Positions 12,251 to 64,000 of a stretch of DNA of 64,000 nt are shown piece by piece. The notes under the pieces were generated by a model. The model worked only from the letters and a program-made list of their open reading frames with translations. It ran no database searches and was not told where the DNA came from. Position 1 is the stretch's first letter; the number at the start of each line of letters is the position of its first letter. Origin of the DNA: Cololabis saira. Taxonomy: Eukaryota; Chordata; Actinopteri; Beloniformes; Belonidae. A program made the position numbers and the translations under genes. The DNA lies in assembly GCF_033807715.1 (NCBI RefSeq), contig NC_084587.1, positions 21,561,017 through 21,625,016 on the forward strand, written 5' to 3'.

Positions 12251-14068
12251 ACTGTGTGTATATATGTAAATAGACCGTTGACTATAATCTTTAGCCCCGA
12301 TGTCGGAAGGGGGGAGCGTTGATCTCACCGATCCTTTCAAATCTGGACACCAGCATGTCATCTCTGCCCTGGTTTTTAAGGATGAGCGATGAGTTTTTGG
12401 CAGCCAGAACACGGCGGCCGGGTGACACGTGGTGAACCTGATTTCTGATTGCTTCTTCCTGTAAAGCTGTAGATTACAGAACAGCTGACTTCTTCGAGCC
12501 GCATTCAACATTGTTGCCTTCTATAGCACAAACTACTGTAAGGACATGAAGCTGACTTGTAAACGTACTGGATGTTGTCTGTATGCACATGTTTTTGTTT
12601 AGTTTCTTTTTGGTAAAAGCAAACTTGTCATTCATCAGCTGAGCATTTGGGCGAAAATGGTTACTTGTGTTTGTTTTGCAGATAATTAGATGTACATGTT
12701 AAACTGGTTTTCCTGTCTGTAGGTTAACAATTAGGCTGCAATAAGCAGCTGCTAAGCTTCGGACTGGAGACTGGAGCATGCAGTACACAGCTCCTTTAAA
12801 AAAAACAACAAACAAAAGAGTGACTGCCATCAAGCCAGCATCTGTTTGGAAATAGATCAGGCCAGCCCCAGCTTATTAATTTTACGTGCATGTGCCAGGG
12901 TTGATAATATTCATCCTAAAATTACACACACGATGTGTTCAGACCATTGACAGTTAAACTTTTATGTACAAGCTTTAGTCTATAGAAGGAGAATGGGTTT
13001 GTGGGCTCCAGTTTTACTGCAAGAGAATAATTCAGCTCATTTGTGTGCCCTTAAAAAATAAAAAAGATAGCATTCTGGTGATTTGAGAAATACGTCCCTT
13101 TTGAAATACTACACAGGGAAGGAAAGTCCTTGCTCAGAATGATAATGCACTACCTCACTGTCCATTCCCTTTCGCCTCACCCCACTCTTTGATCCAAACT
13201 ACAATGAAATGTCTTGAGCCTGAAAACAAAACAACCAGTTATGATAATCCCCTAGAAGATCCAATCTTTTTGTTGTTAAGTTAGCTGCCCTTGCTGCTGT
13301 CTGTGAACTCTGTAATGAGTGCAGCATGTCCAAAAATATCAGTATTTGTAATCATTAGTGTTCCTATTGCAGAGTAAAGCTAATTTGCATTTGTAATATT
13401 TAAATAAAAGCATATTCTAACAATGTGGGCAGATTAAACATATTTAAACAGTTCAAGTTAAGATGCGTGTCATGTAAGCTGTTCCAGAAATTGCCCTGAT
13501 TGCTGTATTTATTCAGATTATTCCTGCAGTCAAACCTTTTACACCAAATTGTTGGTTGTGCATTGGCGTTAAAGTGTGACGTGTGTGACATGGTCTTTTA
13601 TTTATATATTTCCGACATGACAGTGAGGTGACTTGATCCATTCAGCAATAACAACCTGAAGCATCCTTAGTGATAATTTATTCTCTCTGGGTGAAACTTC
13701 GCTGGATTCTTGGGAGGGGGATCGAGATGCTGCATCTTAGTGCTCATCTCTAAACTGCATGTACACAGAGGTTCCACAATTGAAGTTATTATTTGTCTAA
13801 TTAAAGCTAATTTCTCCTGCAGAGTTTAGTCCTATGCAAATGTTTTTTTTTTTGTGCAGCCGTTGACTTTTTGGCACCTTCTGATGTGCTACAGAGGATG
13901 TGAGTTTTTGCATATTTGTCTGAAATGTACACAAAGCTCTCTGTTTCAGCCAAGATTTTAAATAAAATATACTGGAAAAGCAGGTTATCTGAGTAGCATA
14001 TGATTATATTTCAGGCCTGTTAAGTTTCAAAATAATTCAAATATTCAATGGTGATTAATTAAGCTGAT

Positions 14069-14073
<5 letters not shown>
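12251..14073. other. Intergenic space between the convergent genes
   Basis: This AT-rich sequence lies between herc3 and fam13a and has further AATAAA-type motifs (for example 13403-13408). No ORF has family similarity. Either gene's 3' UTR could extend into it. Confidence 0.6.

Positions 14074-14116
<43 letters not shown>
14074..14116. repeat. (TA)n microsatellite
   Basis: It is an uninterrupted TA run of roughly 40 bp directly upstream of a LINE-like tail. Confidence 0.9.
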
Positions 14117-14117
<1 letters not shown>

Positions 14118-14130
14118 TCTTATTGGTCTT

Positions 14131-14347
14131 AGACAGTTTTATTCTCTCGCTCTGTATGAGCCAGGTCCTGTCGAGGTTCTTTGCTACTTTTTGGCTTAAG
14201 GTTTTTCTCCCACTAGGGGGGTTTTACCCGCCATTGTTTGTTCATGTAATAATTGCTCAGGGCTCATGTTCTGGGTCTCTGGAAAGCACCTAGTGACAAC
14301 TTTTGTTGTGATAGATGCTATATAAATAAAATTGAATTGAATTGAAT
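14131..14347 (+). mobile_element. LINE-like 3' end with (GAATT)n tail
   Basis: The segment contains GGTTCTTTGCTACTTTTTGG and the terminus GATGCTATATAAATAAAATT followed by GAATT repeats, a form shared by many fish L2/CR1-like 3' ends. A second, inverted copy of the same tail lies at about 22704-22806, which supports the repeat call. No coding region remains. Confidence 0.6.
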
Positions 14348-15305
14348 TATATTGCCTCAGCTTTAACAGTCAGGATCCGATTGAATGCATACGATGAGTG
14401 AATGAACTTGCGAACAATTAAAACACAGCCCCAAAATGTCAGTAAAAATATGATTTCATTTATGTTACATACAAAATACAATTTATGTACTAAAATGTAC
14501 ACACTCAAGATTCATTAAGCCTGGCCAGTGTTTATGTTAAGTGAAAAACAAAATTCACACTGATAAATCATCCATTTTGGAGAAAGAAAGGAGAAGAGTA
14601 CTCGCTTACAGAAATGTAAACATACCTGTGATCAATATTTACAGAGGAGCAAATAGGCTGAGGAGAACAAGAGCGGAAACACACCCACTTCCCCGTTCAT
14701 ACACACTCCAATGTGGCTTGTCTGGCCTTGTCTGTGTTAATCAGTGTGCAGAAACACATACCAGTGATTTAAAGTATAGCTTATTTGACCTGAAGTAAAA
14801 GGTGGAGACGATACATGCCAAAGCACACGATAAACAGTCAGGAGCTTAAGTACTGGAAGTACCAGTGGTCAGAAAAATGAGCCGTTTCACTGATGAACAT
14901 TTGGTTTGCTGTTGCATTTGAGCCCTGGTCTTTGGGTTGTAGTGAAAGAGGAATCACTTTTAAATGATTAAACTTAAAAAACAAACAAACAAACATGAAA
15001 AGAAGATGATTTCAGATTGTACACGATGCTCAGAGTTGAAATAAAGAAAACTATTCATTAGGTGAACACTGTTAAGCTGATACAAATAGAAACATCTCCC
15101 TTAGAAAAATACACATAAATACACATCTTCGTCACAGAATCTTCTTCAAAAATACCAAATTATATTATACCTTTTTTTCTGATTACTAAAATTGTTCTTA
15201 TTTAAAAGATTTCTATGGTTAAACATAAGAAAAATAATATATCTGTTACATTAAAAGCTCTCAACATGTTAGGAATAAATTATCAGCAACATACGTGTGA
15301 TTTCA

Positions 15306-15311
15306 TTTATT
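15306..15311 (-). terminator. fam13a: Candidate fam13a poly(A) signal
   Basis: On the - strand this reads AATAAA, about 190 nt past the fam13a stop, and is the first such hexamer after it. More distal TTTATT sites (for example 13508-13513) could give a longer 3' UTR. Confidence 0.35.
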
Positions 15312-15500
15312 TGTGCGCATGTACCAGAGAACCAATCAGTTTTGAAGGTGGAGTTTGGTGGAGAAGCAGTTCTCGAGGTGGGCTGCTCCCAGAACACCGT
15401 GACGTGAAGGTACAATCCAACGTTTCCCCCCCATGAAAGAAGGAGATGCGTTCGCATGGCTGGAAACGGAGCACCAGTCCTTTTAGAGTCTTATTTTGTT

Positions 15501-62122
<46,622 letters not shown>

Positions 62123-63169
62123 CTACAAACACACAAGACGCATATTTCACACAAACTGGCCCTTGTGGGATCAATAAAGTCTCATCTTATCTCTGATACC
62201 AGCTCAGGTGACGTTTTCGCCCAACTATTGCAGTTTACTCATTCAGAATAAACATGTCATTTCTTACTTGTCTGCACTTGAGGTCGTTTCATGACATTGA
62301 AATTCAATACACACGTGATCAGCTGTTATCAAGCAACAAGAAATGGGTCAAGAGTTGCACGGACAAATTCATCTTGAGCTACGGCGGCCTGGTATACAGG
62401 AGTATTATAGCAAAGAGCGTGAAAATATGTTGATGCTATTACTTAGGATGCTTAATTGGGTCAGGGTTGGATAAACCGATATGACTCTTGATCCTAAACA
62501 ACTGAGTGATGCAAATGTTGTGAATGGGTGCGTCTATATTAGTCGGCGTGCGTGACTGCACGTGAATGCGGATACAGGTGGACCTCTGCCTCAGCTTACA
62601 GACAAGCTCAAATCCTGTGAGACTTTGTTATAATACTTACTGTATTTTTATGGCAAGTAGCATGCTAAAGTCTTGCTGAAAACAAACCAAATGAGCTCAA
62701 AGCAACCTTAGAGAGGTATAGTTGGAAATTCTTTGTTTCTTTATTTCTTTGGCAAAAAAACTGCATAGTAAAAATAGTGGTAGTTTATTGTTTTTAATCT
62801 ATAAGGCCTCACGGCAATAAAGCTGACAGGTTTTCTATAATCCAGCAGCAGGCTCTGAAACAGACACAAGTACAAATAGTATATTTTATTTAGTATCTTT
62901 AAAGACTCACCGGAAAACAGTGTTGCAAGATACCCAAAACCAAATTACAATACAGAGTCCGCAAAAATGTGACATTGACAACAATGTGACGTCCTCGTGA
63001 ATCCAGATCTGATCACTTCTCCCAACAGACTAACAGAATCTTGCAACACTTTGATTTGAAGGCTAAAAAAACCTGATAAATTACAGATTTGCACTTTTGT
63101 TGAATTTTTGAATTGAATTTTTTTTTTTTTCTGGGAACTGTGTTATCTATACCTGCCATAATATGCCAT
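62123..63169 (-). other. Intron upstream of the first visible fam13a exon
   Basis: TTGTGGGATCAATAAAGTCT near 62164-62183 resembles a short LINE 3' end. I found no RhoGAP N-terminal exon here; it must lie beyond the window. Confidence 0.55.
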
Positions 63170-63912
63170 GGGGGTGGGCAAAAATATCGATATGGCAATA
63201 TATCGCGATACTTTTCCAGCCGATTCAATATCGATATTAAAAATTTGAATATCGATTTTTTTTTATATCACCCAGTGCTCCTACCTAAGTGACAGTCCTG
63301 GGCATTGCCACTCTCTACCAACCCTGGGAGGGCCCTGCACTGAGCTCAGGTTTTATTTCACGTTTTATTTCATTTTATAATTTATTTTTTATATAACAAA
63401 ATTGCCTGTCCTTAAAAAATGAAAAATAATGGACATAGGTTTATTTATTTATGGATTTATATCTATACTGACTGATCACTGTGCCTGTCCTTGGTTTTAG
63501 TACCCATCTTTCTTGTGTTTATTATCATTTGCCACATAATTAAAGCAACCTCATACTAAATTTAATGTTAATTTCATATGATGTAAATAATATGAAAAAC
63601 ATATACAAATAAGTTGTAACTTTAGCTTGTATAGTTATAATAAAACATTGTTTTGACTCAGTTTGTCCCATGAATTGTCACTATAATCTGATGAACGTGC
63701 AACTCGGATTTTAAGATCCATCACTATCATCTGATGTACATATATACAACTTGGATTTTAAGATGTGTAATGCATTTTGAAATTTTTCGGTGAACTATGT
63801 AGAATATAATAATCGGGATATCGCATAATCGGGATATCGCAATGTGTATCGTATCGTGGCTCAAGTATCGTGATGCGTATCATATCGTGAGGTCCTTCCC
63901 AATACCCACCCC
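63170..63912. mobile_element. hAT-like DNA transposon with ATCG-rich ends
   Basis: The left end GGGGGTGGGCAAAAATATCG and the right end ATACCCACCCC are imperfect inverted repeats, with subterminal ATATCGCGATA/TATCGTATCG motifs typical of a fish hAT-like group. TAATATGCCAT occurs immediately outside both ends (63159-63169 and 63913-63923). About 740 bp, with no transposase ORF. Confidence 0.65.
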
Positions 63913-64000
63913 TAATATGCCATATATGATTTTTCTGATTATTCCATGGAAACCAAACTATTTTAAGCTCATATTTCGTAAGCTCTGGCAGTGACTCTAC

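Overview
This window is vertebrate nuclear DNA, and the repeat content points to a teleost fish. It has canonical GT-AG introns and long dinucleotide microsatellites. It also carries fish-type LINE 3' ends with GATG-type or GAATT-type tails, Tc1/mariner and hAT-like DNA transposons, and a tRNA-like SINE. I cannot name the species. There are no bacterial operons, CRISPR arrays or viral genomes.

Two protein-coding genes lie tail to tail. The left gene, on the + strand (64-11725), is the 3' part of a HERC-family E3 ubiquitin ligase. Nine exons encode 408 residues, ending in a complete HECT catalytic lobe with its active-site cysteine codon at 11624-11626. I call it herc3 because the neighbour is fam13a, the same convergent pair as in other vertebrates. 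The RCC1-like repeats would lie left of base 1. The right gene, on the - strand (62122 down to 15501), is fam13a. Twenty exons join in phase into 899 codons plus a stop. They run from the second half of the RhoGAP domain through a low-complexity linker to the conserved coiled-coil C-terminus. The first exons, including the RhoGAP arginine finger, lie beyond base 64000. All junction phases agree, which is the main support for the model, including two micro-exons of 53 and 43 nt.

Layout: 1-11725 herc3 exons and introns; 11726-15500 shared 3' intergenic space with candidate poly(A) signals, a TA microsatellite and a LINE tail; 15501-19510 a dense block of ten fam13a C-terminal exons; 19511-36409 larger introns with three exons, a GC-rich promoter-like duplication next to exon 10, several LINE fragments, a foldback element and a hAT-like element; 36410-39024 two exons; 39025-53343 a 14.3 kb intron rich in repeats; 53344-62122 five exons; 62123-64000 intron with a second hAT-like element.

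The two genes are not an operon. HERC3 is a ubiquitin ligase and FAM13A a putative Rho GTPase regulator; nothing in the sequence shows that they work together. I found no wholly new system. The most useful leads are a duplicated CCAAT/GC-box module placed to drive a short fam13a isoform, a 347 bp foldback element built of repeated GTAATAA units, a hAT-like element with a perfect 8-bp target duplication and a nested palindrome, and an unassigned 79-codon ORF at 51600-51839.
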